DNA from: Algoriphagus lutimaris
GTDB lineage: Bacteria; Bacteroidota; Bacteroidia; Cytophagales; Cyclobacteriaceae
DNA: 64,000 bases
Reading direction: 5' to 3'
Assembly (NCBI RefSeq): GCF_017051705.1
Contig: NZ_JAFIDJ010000002.1
Span: 826,384-890,383 of the forward strand
Part shown: piece by piece, positions 26,350 to 35,205 of the stretch
Layout: the number at the start of each line of letters is the position of its first letter
Numbering within the stretch: the stretch's first letter is position 1
The notes under the pieces: model-generated
What the model was told of the DNA's origin: nothing
Seen by the model: only the letters and a program-made list of their open reading frames with translations
The model's database searches: none
Position numbers and translations under genes: made by a program

Positions 26350-26853
26350 TTAATCCACTCTTCTATAGGTGAGGGCTCCAACACAACTGTTCACTCTTCC
26401 ATTAGGAGTGTCATTGCAAGGATACACCAAATCAAAAGATCTGTTATTTGAAGAAAAAATCATACTACCAGTAATGGGGTAGGTGCCTGTAACCTCCGTT
26501 TCCTGAAGATTTTCTTTTGGAACATACAAGAGGTATGCATCCAATTTTAGCTCATACATCTTGGTAATATTCTCTGTGTAGGACTCTCCACGGAGTTCGT
26601 ACGTTCCAATTGCATTACTATAATAACCAAGTATGGTGGTAGTCTCACTTTCTCTAATCAAAATACTTTTCTCCAAAGTGCCATCTTTCTGAAAAATATA
26701 TTGGAAAATAAAAAAGACCTTCTGATCGGAATTATAAACTGCACGCTGCCAAATTCCTTCAAGCGGACTGAGCGGTAGTATGTCTTTGTCTTCTTTACAG
26801 GAAAATAAACCTAAGAGAATTGTGAAAAGAAAAAATGCCCTAGCGTTCTTCAT
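26350..26853 (-). CDS. Unknown lipoprotein, lipocalin-like
   Basis: A 167-residue lipoprotein (signal LLGLFSC, Cys about 19). The mature part begins LSPLEGIWQRAV and runs through repeated beta strands (FFIFQYIFQKDGTLEKS, GTYELRGESYTE), the pattern of lipocalin-like or DUF-type Bacteroidetes lipoproteins. Two cysteines near the end (YPCNDTPNGRVNSC) could form a disulfide. It is convergent with DoxX and upstream of an outer-membrane protein gene on the same strand. Ligand unknown. Confidence 0.7.
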   Translation of the reverse strand: MKNARAFFLFTILLGLFSCKEDKDILPLSPLEGIWQRAVYNSDQKVFFIFQYIFQKDGTLEKSILIRESETTTILGYYSNAIGTYELRGESYTENITKMYELKLDAYLLYVPKENLQETEVTGTYPITGSMIFSSNNRSFDLVYPCNDTPNGRVNSCVGALTYRRVD

Positions 26854-26927
26854 TGATTTCTAATTTTAGAAAGGAGGAAAACTTTTCCCAATAACGAAAC
26901 GATTAAGTCAATCGCAACGATCTGACT

Positions 26928-27653
26928 TTAATCCTTCAAACCGGCTTTTCCTCTTCCAATTGGAAGATTATAATAGATGGCAAGTTGACTGTGCTTATTA
27001 CTCCCTTGGTTTTTCATCACATTAACTATTCCCCCAACATATCGGATCCCCACTGCATCTACCTTATACTTCCCGATGAATGTTCCAACCCCTACAATAT
27101 AGGAAACGTCAATTTGATTGATCTGATCTTTAACATCCACTTCCAGAACCAAATCTCCATCAGGTACACTTCTTGTAAAATAGTCTTTTGCTTTTTTTGT
27201 TCTCCAGGAAAACTGAGCACCAGCCTCTACAAACATCCCCTTATCATTCATATACCGAATGGTGGGAGCAGCACTCAAATAATTGATTTTCCGATCAAAA
27301 TGAGTGTTTGAAAATTGAGAATCCAAATCTGGATCCATAAGTGAATAAGCTGGAATTTCTGATGCTCCTCTGATATATTTACCAAGCAAATCCATATTCC
27401 AAGCCCAATGATCGTCAAATTTTCGACTAAAAAACAATCCTAAATTCAAAGAGCCCAAACCCAATGCTCTAGAATCTTCAATGTTCGTGATCCCATTAAA
27501 GCTGTAATCAATATGCATTCCAAAGGCGTTTTTCTCTGTATTTAACTTATCTCCAAATATCAAGCTCATTAATACTTGGGCATTTGAATAGCTTACTACT
27601 CCAAAGAATAAAACAAGGGTGAAAATGAAATTAGGGCGCAGCTTCATGGTCAA
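26928..27653 (-). CDS. Predicted outer-membrane beta-barrel protein
   Basis: A 241-residue protein with a signal peptide (FTLVLFFGVVSYSNAQ) followed by alternating strands: LGSLNLGLFFSRKF, WAWNMDLLGKYIRG, YLSAAPTIRYMNDKGMFVEA, VSYIVGVGTFIGKYKVDAV and a C-terminal LAIYYNLPIG. This is the pattern of an OprF/OmpW-size outer-membrane barrel. I do not recognise a specific family. Translation may start at residue 3 (MKLRPNF). It is the neighbour of a small lipoprotein on the same strand. Confidence 0.7.
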   Translation of the reverse strand: MTMKLRPNFIFTLVLFFGVVSYSNAQVLMSLIFGDKLNTEKNAFGMHIDYSFNGITNIEDSRALGLGSLNLGLFFSRKFDDHWAWNMDLLGKYIRGASEIPAYSLMDPDLDSQFSNTHFDRKINYLSAAPTIRYMNDKGMFVEAGAQFSWRTKKAKDYFTRSVPDGDLVLEVDVKDQINQIDVSYIVGVGTFIGKYKVDAVGIRYVGGIVNVMKNQGSNKHSQLAIYYNLPIGRGKAGLKD

Positions 27654-27819
27654 TGGGATTTATTTCAATCTATTGTTTTTTACTGATGCCTGCAAACCTA
27701 CAATTCAAATTCAATAAAAACTGAATAGGAAGATAAATAAAAGCTTAGTGCGGCAAATCATTGAAATGAGTTTAAAAGGTTCCCTTTCTTAAGATAATAT
27801 CCATATAGGGTAAGTGAAA

Positions 27820-28842
27820 TTAATTTGGGTAAATCAACTCCCAATCTTTTGCCATATCCACTACCAACCAATGGTTTTTTTCAGCATCATCTAAGCCTTT
27901 GACCAATTTTCCAATGGAAGATTCCCGGTCATAGGCATACTCTCTAATGGAATCTGTATGATGGATATAAATCCCCAATCTTGGGCCATCAGAGTTTGTT
28001 GTGTATTCCAGCATTTCATAATCCCCATCCGAATTCCCCACCGCAATAGTCGGCTTCATTCCAATATGCTGATGTATGCCGACTGGCTTACCTCCCTTAT
28101 CATCAAAAAAGTTTAATTCCGGTATTTTGAGGATTTGAAGTTTCCCATCTACTTCTTCATATTTGGCTTTTAAGGAGGAACCTACCACCTGATAAGGAGG
28201 TATGCCATAGGCTTCTTCTGCCCAAACCCTTAAAAAGTCAATCCCTCCGCCTGACACAATAAACGTTTTGTAGCCATGGTCTCTTAAATAATCCAGCAAC
28301 TCCAACATGGGTTGAAATATCATTTGGTTAAATGGTTTACCTGTTATGGGATGCTTACTCATTGATAACCACTCACGAACAGAGTTTGCGAACTCATCTT
28401 CTGTCATATTTGCATGGGAAACCATCATCAACTCAGCCAAGGCTTTTTCACCTCCAGCCAAAGCTCCATTTAAATCGTCATTAAGAATTGACTGAACAGC
28501 TTCACTTTTTGACCATTCTGGATGTTCAGCTGCATGCTTTTTGATAAAGTCCACCGCGTAAAAAAGTTGGAAATAGAGCGGCTTTTCAGACCATAAAGTA
28601 CCATCATTATCAAAAACAGCTATCCTCTCATTTTTGGGAATAAAATCAGTACTTGTTGAATCTGTAGTTTTTTCCACAAACGCTGTAATTCTAGCTTTAC
28701 TTGGTCCTTCATTCCATGATTCAAGAAACTCCATCTTTTCAGCAACAACCGGATTATTTTTATTGTCACTTTCTTCGTTAGTTCTACAACTAATGAGGCT
28801 TAAATTGATGATTATTATGATATAAATACAACTCTTGTTCAT
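27820..28842 (-). CDS. Exported HAD-superfamily phosphatase-like lipoprotein
   Basis: About 340 residues from the ATG at 28842, which gives a lipoprotein signal (IIIINLSLISC). The HAD motif I is AVFDNDGTLWSEKP (DxDGT), motif II FIVSGGGIDFL, and the acidic motif IV is AVGNSDGDYEM, so it belongs to the phosphoserine-phosphatase-like HAD group. Substrate unknown. It is 57 bases downstream of a sulfatase on the same strand but separated by a terminator hairpin. In many marine bacteria such HADs sit next to sulfatases, which fits a role in processing sulfated or phosphorylated compounds. Confidence 0.85.
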   Translation of the reverse strand: MNKSCIYIIIIINLSLISCRTNEESDNKNNPVVAEKMEFLESWNEGPSKARITAFVEKTTDSTSTDFIPKNERIAVFDNDGTLWSEKPLYFQLFYAVDFIKKHAAEHPEWSKSEAVQSILNDDLNGALAGGEKALAELMMVSHANMTEDEFANSVREWLSMSKHPITGKPFNQMIFQPMLELLDYLRDHGYKTFIVSGGGIDFLRVWAEEAYGIPPYQVVGSSLKAKYEEVDGKLQILKIPELNFFDDKGGKPVGIHQHIGMKPTIAVGNSDGDYEMLEYTTNSDGPRLGIYIHHTDSIREYAYDRESSIGKLVKGLDDAEKNHWLVVDMAKDWELIYPN

Positions 28843-28865
28843 TGGTTTCATAGAGAATAATAGGA

Positions 28866-28896
28866 ATTAAAAAGCCGGTCTTTTGGGACCGGCTTT
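28866..28896 (-). terminator. Rho-independent terminator of the first sulfatase gene
   Basis: AAAGCCGGTC and GACCGGCTTT (10 bp) with a short loop; read on the minus strand it is followed by a short T run. Confidence 0.85.
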
Positions 28897-28899
28897 GAC

Positions 28900-30456
28900 T
28901 TACTTATTATGTGATTTGACCATATTATTTATTTGCTCTTCCACTTTACTCAAACTCCAATCGCCCGCAGTCTGACTTGGAGGATAATCTTGGAAGGTAG
29001 ATAAAAAATTAAAAGCATATCCTTGCATTGCAATAAGAATAAAGGCCCGATCAATATACCAATCATAATAGGTGTTTGAACCAATAAGTGCTTTTTCAAA
29101 AGGATCTCTTCTTAAGTTAAACAAATAGGGGGCCCTTAATTCTACAAAAGGTTCTAACCATATTTGAAGTCTATCAGCTCTATTCTCTAAAAACATTGCC
29201 TTCCAATCTTGGTACCTTAAAGCTGCTACAGCCCCCGCATCATCCACATAAATAAATCCTTCTCTGGGAGACTCTTCCACTTTTCCAGTCAAATAATCCA
29301 GCTGGTTCACTCCATCTATGTAATTTTTATAAGTTCGTCCACCCATTGTTACTCCATTCATGATTTTTTCTTTCACATTTGGATCTCCGGCCATGGCAGC
29401 AAATGTTGGTAACCAATCTTCGTGAGAGACTATACCATTCAAAGTTTTTCCCGCTGGTATTTTACCAGGCCATTTAATAAATGCAGGAACCCTATATGCT
29501 CCTTCCCAACTGCTATTTTTCTCTCCATGGAAAGGAGTAGTGCCTGCATCTGGCCAGGTGTTATAATGAGGTCCATTATCTGTACTGTAGAACACAATGG
29601 TATTTTCTGCAATTCCCAATTCATCCAATAAATCTAACAATTGCCCTACATGCATATCATGCTCAATCATTCCATCTGTATATTCATCATTGCCTGGATG
29701 TCTATTCTCTTCCTTCACGTGCGTTCTAAAGTGCATCCGAGTAGCATTCCACCATGTAAAGAATGGCTTATCTGCATCTACTTGTTTTTTGATAAATTCC
29801 TTTGCCGCAGCGATTGTTTCATCGTCAATGGTCTCCATCCTTTTTTTGGTCAAAGCCCCAGTATCTTCAATTTTTTGTCCCCCATTTCCATCGGCCCAAC
29901 TATGAATGACTCCTCTTGGTCCATAAACCTCTCCGAAAGATTTGCCATTTTTCAAGACAAGATCGGTTGGGTAATCAAAATTTTCTGGTTCTTCTTCCGC
30001 ATTCAAATGGTATAAATTTCCAAAAAACTCATCAAAGCCATGCATAGTTGGCAAATGTTCGTCTCTGTCACCCTGATGGTTCTTCCCAAATTGGCCAGTT
30101 GAATACCCCAAGTTCTTTAGGACAGTGGCGATGGTAATATCCGTCATCTGCCATCCTTCCTTAGCTCCTGGCATTCCTACTTTGGTCATTCCTGTGCGAA
30201 CGGGTACATTTCCTCCAATAAAAGCTGCACGACCAGCCGTGCATGATTGTTGAGCATAATAATCTGTAAATCCTACACCCTCACTTGCAATTCGATCAAT
30301 ATTAGGAGTCCTATAGCCCATCATGCCGCGGTTATTATGGCTGATGTTCCATGTTCCAATATCATCTCCCCAAATCACCAGAATATTGGGTTTATCCTGA
30401 GCCCAAACTAATGAGGTCCATAAAAATATCCCCACTATTAAATAAATCTTTTTCAT
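28900..30456 (-). CDS. Arylsulfatase, exported
   Basis: A 518-residue type I sulfatase with a signal peptide (MKKIYLIVGIFLWTSLVWAQ). The metal site [11 protein letters not shown] is near residue 25. The formylglycine motif is C72-T-A-G-R76, a CxAxR version of the usual CxPxR; the Cys must be oxidised to formylglycine for activity. STDNGPHYNTWPD and the FHGEKNSSWEGAYRVP segment complete the active site. It cleaves sulfate esters in the periplasm or outside. A close paralogue lies 2.7 kb upstream. Substrate unknown. Confidence 0.92.
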   Translation of the reverse strand: MKKIYLIVGIFLWTSLVWAQDKPNILVIWGDDIGTWNISHNNRGMMGYRTPNIDRIASEGVGFTDYYAQQSCTAGRAAFIGGNVPVRTGMTKVGMPGAKEGWQMTDITIATVLKNLGYSTGQFGKNHQGDRDEHLPTMHGFDEFFGNLYHLNAEEEPENFDYPTDLVLKNGKSFGEVYGPRGVIHSWADGNGGQKIEDTGALTKKRMETIDDETIAAAKEFIKKQVDADKPFFTWWNATRMHFRTHVKEENRHPGNDEYTDGMIEHDMHVGQLLDLLDELGIAENTIVFYSTDNGPHYNTWPDAGTTPFHGEKNSSWEGAYRVPAFIKWPGKIPAGKTLNGIVSHEDWLPTFAAMAGDPNVKEKIMNGVTMGGRTYKNYIDGVNQLDYLTGKVEESPREGFIYVDDAGAVAALRYQDWKAMFLENRADRLQIWLEPFVELRAPYLFNLRRDPFEKALIGSNTYYDWYIDRAFILIAMQGYAFNFLSTFQDYPPSQTAGDWSLSKVEEQINNMVKSHNK

Positions 30457-30798
30457 AATGAAAACAGTTAGGTTAGTAAAATTCTAAATCTAAAACATGA
30501 TCAAAGTCAAATCTCACCCATTTGATGAAAATTCAGTCCTTTTAAAAGTATAGGCTTGTTAAGAATAGCCTAATATTGACAAAATGGTATTTCCTCCGTA
30601 AAAACATCCCATCCATTCTCCAACATCTTAACCTATAAGTATTTACTCTCTAAAATCAATTTTTAATTTACTGAAATCTTAGAAAAACTCTTCTAAAATC
30701 CATACATTTTACTAGTTCAGCCATATTTATATTTATCATATAGGATCAAATCCAATTATAAATAATAATCAACGTAAAATTTTGATGACTTAAAACTA
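30457..30798. other. AT-rich intergenic region between sulfatase and AraC-type regulator
   Basis: No gene or RNA recognised. It should contain the promoter of the downstream minus-strand sulfatase gene; no box could be assigned with confidence. Confidence 0.35.
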
Positions 30799-31962
30799 TT
30801 AGAAGACTGTATCTGGAATCTCTTTCAAATATTGGCTGGGTGTAATTCCTTTGACTTTTTTAAAGGAAGATATAAATGTAGTACGATTCGAAAATCCGCA
30901 TTTAGAGGCTATTCCATCTAAGGTCATTTTTTCATGGTACCCTTCAAAGATCAACTGTTCAAATTCCTCAATTCTAAACTGGTTGATCCACTGATTGAAA
31001 TTCATATGAAAACAGGCATTGATAGCGGGGGAAATCTTATAAACGGGAATATCTGATGCTACACTCAAATCATTGATGGAAAAACCCTTCTTTAAAAATA
31101 ATTTCTCCTCCTGAATCAAATGATTCAATTTTTGACAAAGCTCTTGGTTTTCCCGCTCCAACCTTTGCAGTTCCTTTACACTAGTTTCACTGGTTTTTTT
31201 AAAATCAATCCTTTCTTGGGATTCATTTTCCCAATAAAAACCATACAAGAGTGAAGGATGGAAGAATAAAAATATTCCTGATCCTATAAGAGTGATCGCT
31301 AAAGTAAGGGCTTGCATCCCCAGGGTATATGCTTCTACCAAATTGATAACCCTAAAAAATGGAGGTAAAATCGAAATGCTCATTGTCACCACCATAAACC
31401 AAAGGTAACGGTTAATATCCCGGTTGACCTTAGCCTCTTCTCTCCTTATTAAATTTCGGTTAATCCACAGCAATCGGATACTTAAGATCAAAAAAAGCAA
31501 TAAATAAATCTGCCGAAAGTAGAAATGAAAGCTATCAGGAAGAAAGCTGCTTTCGCTAAATAAGAAATGATCCTCTCCTAATTGTTGAGCCAGGATAATG
31601 CTGGATTTTTCCTCCCCCGAAAGTAAATAATAAGGCAAAAAATCAATCAAATTTAGGAGAGACGGTAAAAAAATAAGTAGGTCCGGGCTTTTAAATAAAG
31701 GTCCTCGATAAAGTAAATACCTGACAAAAAGATAAAATAGTGGAGCAACAAGGTATGCAGAAAGATTCCCTGTTCTTGAAATATGGGGTACATTAACCAT
31801 ATCTCCACTTTGATATAGAATAGAAACTAAGAGGCAATGACAAACGGTGAGTAAACAAAACCCTAACAAAATATTTCCATTTTCCCTCGATCGAGGGAAG
31901 AATATCAGGATTATAGATACCAATAACCCTATGATCATTCCAGGCCAAAAGAGAAATAACAT
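30799..31962 (-). CDS. Membrane-bound AraC-family transcriptional regulator
   Basis: A 387-residue protein with about seven N-terminal membrane helices (1-240) and a C-terminal AraC DNA-binding domain (about 285-385). The HTH region contains FSINDLSVASDIPVYKIS and GIASKCGFSNRTTFISSFKK, ending GITPSQYLKEIP. This layout is known in Bacteroidetes for sensors that detect envelope signals and act on DNA directly. It lies between two sulfatase genes, making them its likely targets, though no operator was identified. Confidence 0.88.
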   Translation of the reverse strand: MLFLFWPGMIIGLLVSIILIFFPRSRENGNILLGFCLLTVCHCLLVSILYQSGDMVNVPHISRTGNLSAYLVAPLFYLFVRYLLYRGPLFKSPDLLIFLPSLLNLIDFLPYYLLSGEEKSSIILAQQLGEDHFLFSESSFLPDSFHFYFRQIYLLLFLILSIRLLWINRNLIRREEAKVNRDINRYLWFMVVTMSISILPPFFRVINLVEAYTLGMQALTLAITLIGSGIFLFFHPSLLYGFYWENESQERIDFKKTSETSVKELQRLERENQELCQKLNHLIQEEKLFLKKGFSINDLSVASDIPVYKISPAINACFHMNFNQWINQFRIEEFEQLIFEGYHEKMTLDGIASKCGFSNRTTFISSFKKVKGITPSQYLKEIPDTVF

Positions 31963-32078
31963 ATACGGTAGCGAGGAGGTTAAGCTACTTAAATATAACC
32001 CTTTATCTTCTTGAGAATGAAGTGATAAATAATAATCACCTTATTTTTGTTTTGAGGAAAAAAATAAATTCCAACGGT

Positions 32079-32876
32079 CTATTGTGGAAAAAGGAAGATT
32101 AACACCGCTCTCCATCCCCAATCTGCTTTGCCTCCTTCGGGAGCTACCAGGTTTATCCGTGGACCTACTGCAAACTGTGTTTTTTGTTTTCCGAGTGAAG
32201 TCACAGCACTGAAAGTTGGGTTCAACCAAATCGTCGAAGATGAGGTTTTCCAGTTTTGTGTCCACTCCATATTGGCTCCAACTCCTGCCCCGGTTTTCCA
32301 ATTATACACCAAAAAAGGTTGAACAAACATTTGGCTGACATCAGGGCGGTCCTCATTTCCTGCTACAGACCAGAGTTGATTGATCAATCCACCAACCGTC
32401 CATCCATTGGCTTGTTTTAATGCCACAGCCGTTGGGCCCATTCCAAATTTTTTGGTGGTCAAATAATCATTGGTACCAATAGGCAAAAGCAGTGCAGGCC
32501 CAACTCCCCAAGTTACTTTGTCGGAGTTTTTTGGTGAAAAGAAAGCAGACATTACCGCATCTCCTAAACCGGATTGTTTTTCCCCCGGTGCAGAAATATT
32601 GTATTGCGTAATAATTGGTAGCACCACCCGAGTGATCATATTCCAATTTTTACTTACTGAAACTGGAATTACTGGCTGAATATTCAGTGTATTTCTTGTC
32701 CCTTGAAAAGAACTTATTCCATAATCAGTGTTATTCTGTAAAGGTACCGATATCAAGGAAGCTATAGGGTTTGCAAGTTTTTTTGCTAGTTCGGCAGCAT
32801 CATCTTGTGCATTAGCCGTGAGTGTGTATAAAAAAAATAGGCAAGTACATAGAGTAAAAACCTTCTTCACTGTCAT
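32079..32876 (-). CDS. Outer-membrane beta-barrel protein, paralogue of the protein at 23963-24766
   Basis: A 265-residue protein with signal peptide (LTANAQ). Blocks shared with the paralogue: AKKLANPIASLISVPLQNN, TLNIQPVIPVS, QSGLGDAVMSAFFSP, VTWGVGPALLLPIGT, VGGLINQLWSVAGNEDRPDV and the C-terminal WGWRAVLIFLFP. The final aromatic-rich strand supports an outer-membrane barrel. Placed between the AraC regulator and the second sulfatase, it could be the uptake or export pore for sulfated compounds or their products; this is a context guess. Confidence 0.75.
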   Translation of the reverse strand: MTVKKVFTLCTCLFFLYTLTANAQDDAAELAKKLANPIASLISVPLQNNTDYGISSFQGTRNTLNIQPVIPVSVSKNWNMITRVVLPIITQYNISAPGEKQSGLGDAVMSAFFSPKNSDKVTWGVGPALLLPIGTNDYLTTKKFGMGPTAVALKQANGWTVGGLINQLWSVAGNEDRPDVSQMFVQPFLVYNWKTGAGVGANMEWTQNWKTSSSTIWLNPTFSAVTSLGKQKTQFAVGPRINLVAPEGGKADWGWRAVLIFLFPQ

Positions 32877-33095
32877 GTTGGTTTAAACCAATAAAGATAG
32901 TTTAATCTTAGATAATTAAAATCTTTTACGCTTATAATCTAACAAACTTGGAAAGATTAGGAGGTTAATTCAGTTTCTGAAGAAGATTGAGGTATTCAAA
33001 ACAGTAATTGGAATATAACTTCAAACAGCTCGGCAAATTTCAGGGTTAACCGTGGTCTTACACGTACCTGGATAAAAAATGGTGCTCTCTATTCA

Positions 33096-33132
33096 TAAAA
33101 ATACCCCCAAAAAGAAATAACTTTTTGAGGGC
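33096..33132 (-). terminator. Rho-independent terminator of the second sulfatase gene
   Basis: Read on the minus strand: CCCTCAAAAAG, loop TTATTT, CTTTTTGGGGG, then TATTTTT. It lies 36 bases after the sulfatase stop codon. Confidence 0.85.
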
Positions 33133-33167
33133 ATATCAAATTCAAAATTTCTTTTACATGAAGATAT

Positions 33168-34751
33168 TTATTGCTTACTTTTTTTGATAAACTCTTCTAC
33201 CACATTAGACATATCAAAACTTTTACCTCCCTGAACTGGGGGATATTCAGCGAGGGATTGTAGATGTTCCTGCATAAGAACTCCCATGGGTTGAAGTAGC
33301 CATGAAACTTTTTGCATAAGATGTCCATACGAATCTTTATTATCATAAGACTCAAAGGGGTCCATTCTAATATTAAAAACTAAGGGAACCGTCCTAGGAA
33401 TCACATTTGCATAATAATCTTCTTTGGTTGAGAAATGGAATTTCCAGGGTCCCATCCTGACAGCAGTAAGTTTCGACTCATAATAATAGAAAATTGAATT
33501 TCTTGCTGAGTTATCTGTTTCACCTTTCCAATACGCTAAATTGTTAACGCCATCAATAACTTGCTTTTTTTCGCTCATAACTTTGTCTGCAATATTATCT
33601 ATCCCCGCAGCCGCAGCAAGTGTGGTGAACATATCCATATGACTTTGGATGCCATTAAGTTTTTGTCCCGGTTTGATTACTCCAGGCCATCTTAACATTG
33701 AAATTACACGCACTCCACCTTCATAAGTAGTCATTTTCTCACCACGGAAAGGAGTTGTTGCACCATGTGGCCAAGAAGCGTGCTCAGGACCATTATCAGT
33801 TGAATACCAGATAATTGTGTTTTCAGCCAAGCCTTGTTCTTCCAACCATTGAAGCACCATTCCTATATCATGATCATGTTGTAACATTCCTGAACCATGA
33901 ATGTCAGCTTCACTGGTATATTCCTCCGCAGCATATTTCCATTTTTCATCCAAACGAGTATATAAGTGCATCCTACTGGTATTTAACCAGACAAAGAATG
34001 GCTTATCTTCATCCTTGGCTTTTTTCATAAAATTTTCAGCCATTGGGATTACCTCTTCAGAATCAAAGTTTTTCATTCTTTCCTGAGTAAGCGGTCCCGT
34101 ATCTTCTATTCGCTGCATTCCCACTTTTCCAAATCTTGGATCCTCCGAGTTATCCATTTGATCAGTTGCCCAAGAATGAATGACACCTCTTGTACCAAAT
34201 CTCTTCTCATACGATTCTAAATCACCGGAAAAAGCTTTTCCAAATCGTTGATAATCTCGTTGCTCAGATTCTTCTTGGGTATTTAGGTGATACAAATTTC
34301 CATAAAACTCATCGAATCCGTGGGCAGTTGGAAGATGTTCATTTCGATCACCCAAGTGATTTTTACCAAAATGGCCAGTTGCATAACCTGCTTCTTTCAT
34401 ATAACTAGCAAGGCTAGGAGATGCAGCTTGTAAACCTAAGGCATCACCAGGCTGACCTACCGTAGTCATTCCTGATCTTATAGGATATTGACCTGTAATA
34501 AATGAAGCTCTTCCTGCTGTACAACTTGGTTGAGCATAGTGATCTGTAAATCGAATACCCTCCATTCCAATTCGATCAATATTGGGTGTGGTATATCCCA
34601 TTGTACCCATTCCATATGCACTTACATTTTGCCAACCTATATCGTCCCCCCAGATCACCAAAATATTCGGCTTATCTTGAGCCCACACCAGGCATGGCCC
34701 CAATAAGAAGAGGTTCAAAGTCCATAGAAAAATAGAATTTACTTTCTTCAT
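33168..34751 (-). CDS. Arylsulfatase, exported (second copy)
   Basis: A 527-residue type I sulfatase with a signal peptide ([10 protein letters not shown]). It has the DD metal pair in [11 protein letters not shown], the formylglycine motif C77-T-A-G-R81 ([13 protein letters not shown]), [14 protein letters not shown], and [20 protein letters not shown]. It is clearly paralogous to the sulfatase at 28900-30456 in every conserved block. It shares the locus with an outer-membrane barrel and a membrane AraC regulator. No formylglycine-generating enzyme gene is visible in the window. Confidence 0.93.
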   Translation of the reverse strand: MKKVNSIFLWTLNLFLLGPCLVWAQDKPNILVIWGDDIGWQNVSAYGMGTMGYTTPNIDRIGMEGIRFTDHYAQPSCTAGRASFITGQYPIRSGMTTVGQPGDALGLQAASPSLASYMKEAGYATGHFGKNHLGDRNEHLPTAHGFDEFYGNLYHLNTQEESEQRDYQRFGKAFSGDLESYEKRFGTRGVIHSWATDQMDNSEDPRFGKVGMQRIEDTGPLTQERMKNFDSEEVIPMAENFMKKAKDEDKPFFVWLNTSRMHLYTRLDEKWKYAAEEYTSEADIHGSGMLQHDHDIGMVLQWLEEQGLAENTIIWYSTDNGPEHASWPHGATTPFRGEKMTTYEGGVRVISMLRWPGVIKPGQKLNGIQSHMDMFTTLAAAAGIDNIADKVMSEKKQVIDGVNNLAYWKGETDNSARNSIFYYYESKLTAVRMGPWKFHFSTKEDYYANVIPRTVPLVFNIRMDPFESYDNKDSYGHLMQKVSWLLQPMGVLMQEHLQSLAEYPPVQGGKSFDMSNVVEEFIKKSKQ

Positions 34752-35205
34752 TTATTATATATTTAAGGTAAGATTTCGGACTAAAAAAAGTTTAAGTCAT
34801 CGTTAAAATTAATATGTTTTTTTGACAATTTTTTCTACTCAAAATTCAACCTTTATTGATTACAATAAAAATTAATCAAGCTCCATTGGTTTAAAACACA
34901 GCTTGAAAGGATGATATTTAAATTTTAAAAGACTTTAATCAAAGGGTCAAAAAAAGCCTGACAAATCATTAACTAATTAATACAGATTCTTTCTATTCGT
35001 TTGATTATTGCCTATTTAACAATCTTCTCAAACAAATGTTATTTTAGATCAATTGATTCACAGTACCTGCCCAAATAGGCATATTCTTAAACGTATACTT
35101 TAAATTCAGACTATTAAACCCAGATACCTACCATTGATCTTATTTTTGAAGTCAAAATCGATCGAAAGGGGTTATTTTAATTAGCGAAAATTAAACCTTA
35201 CCGTT
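34752..35205. other. Divergent intergenic region
   Basis: 454 AT-rich bases between the divergent sulfatase and S9-peptidase genes; it must hold both promoters. Apart from the box noted at 35141 I see no gene, RNA or repeat. Confidence 0.4.
35141..35148 (+). promoter_or_regulatory. Candidate -7 promoter box of the S9 peptidase gene
   Basis: TATTTTTG fits TAnnTTTG and lies 57 bases before the ATG. The -33 element is not clear. Confidence 0.4.

Noticed and set aside
28900-34751. Sulfatases as choline sulfatases (BetC) feeding the choline locus
   Set aside because: Sequence resembles general arylsulfatases with CTAGR; both are exported, while BetC is cytoplasmic, and they are on separate transcripts.
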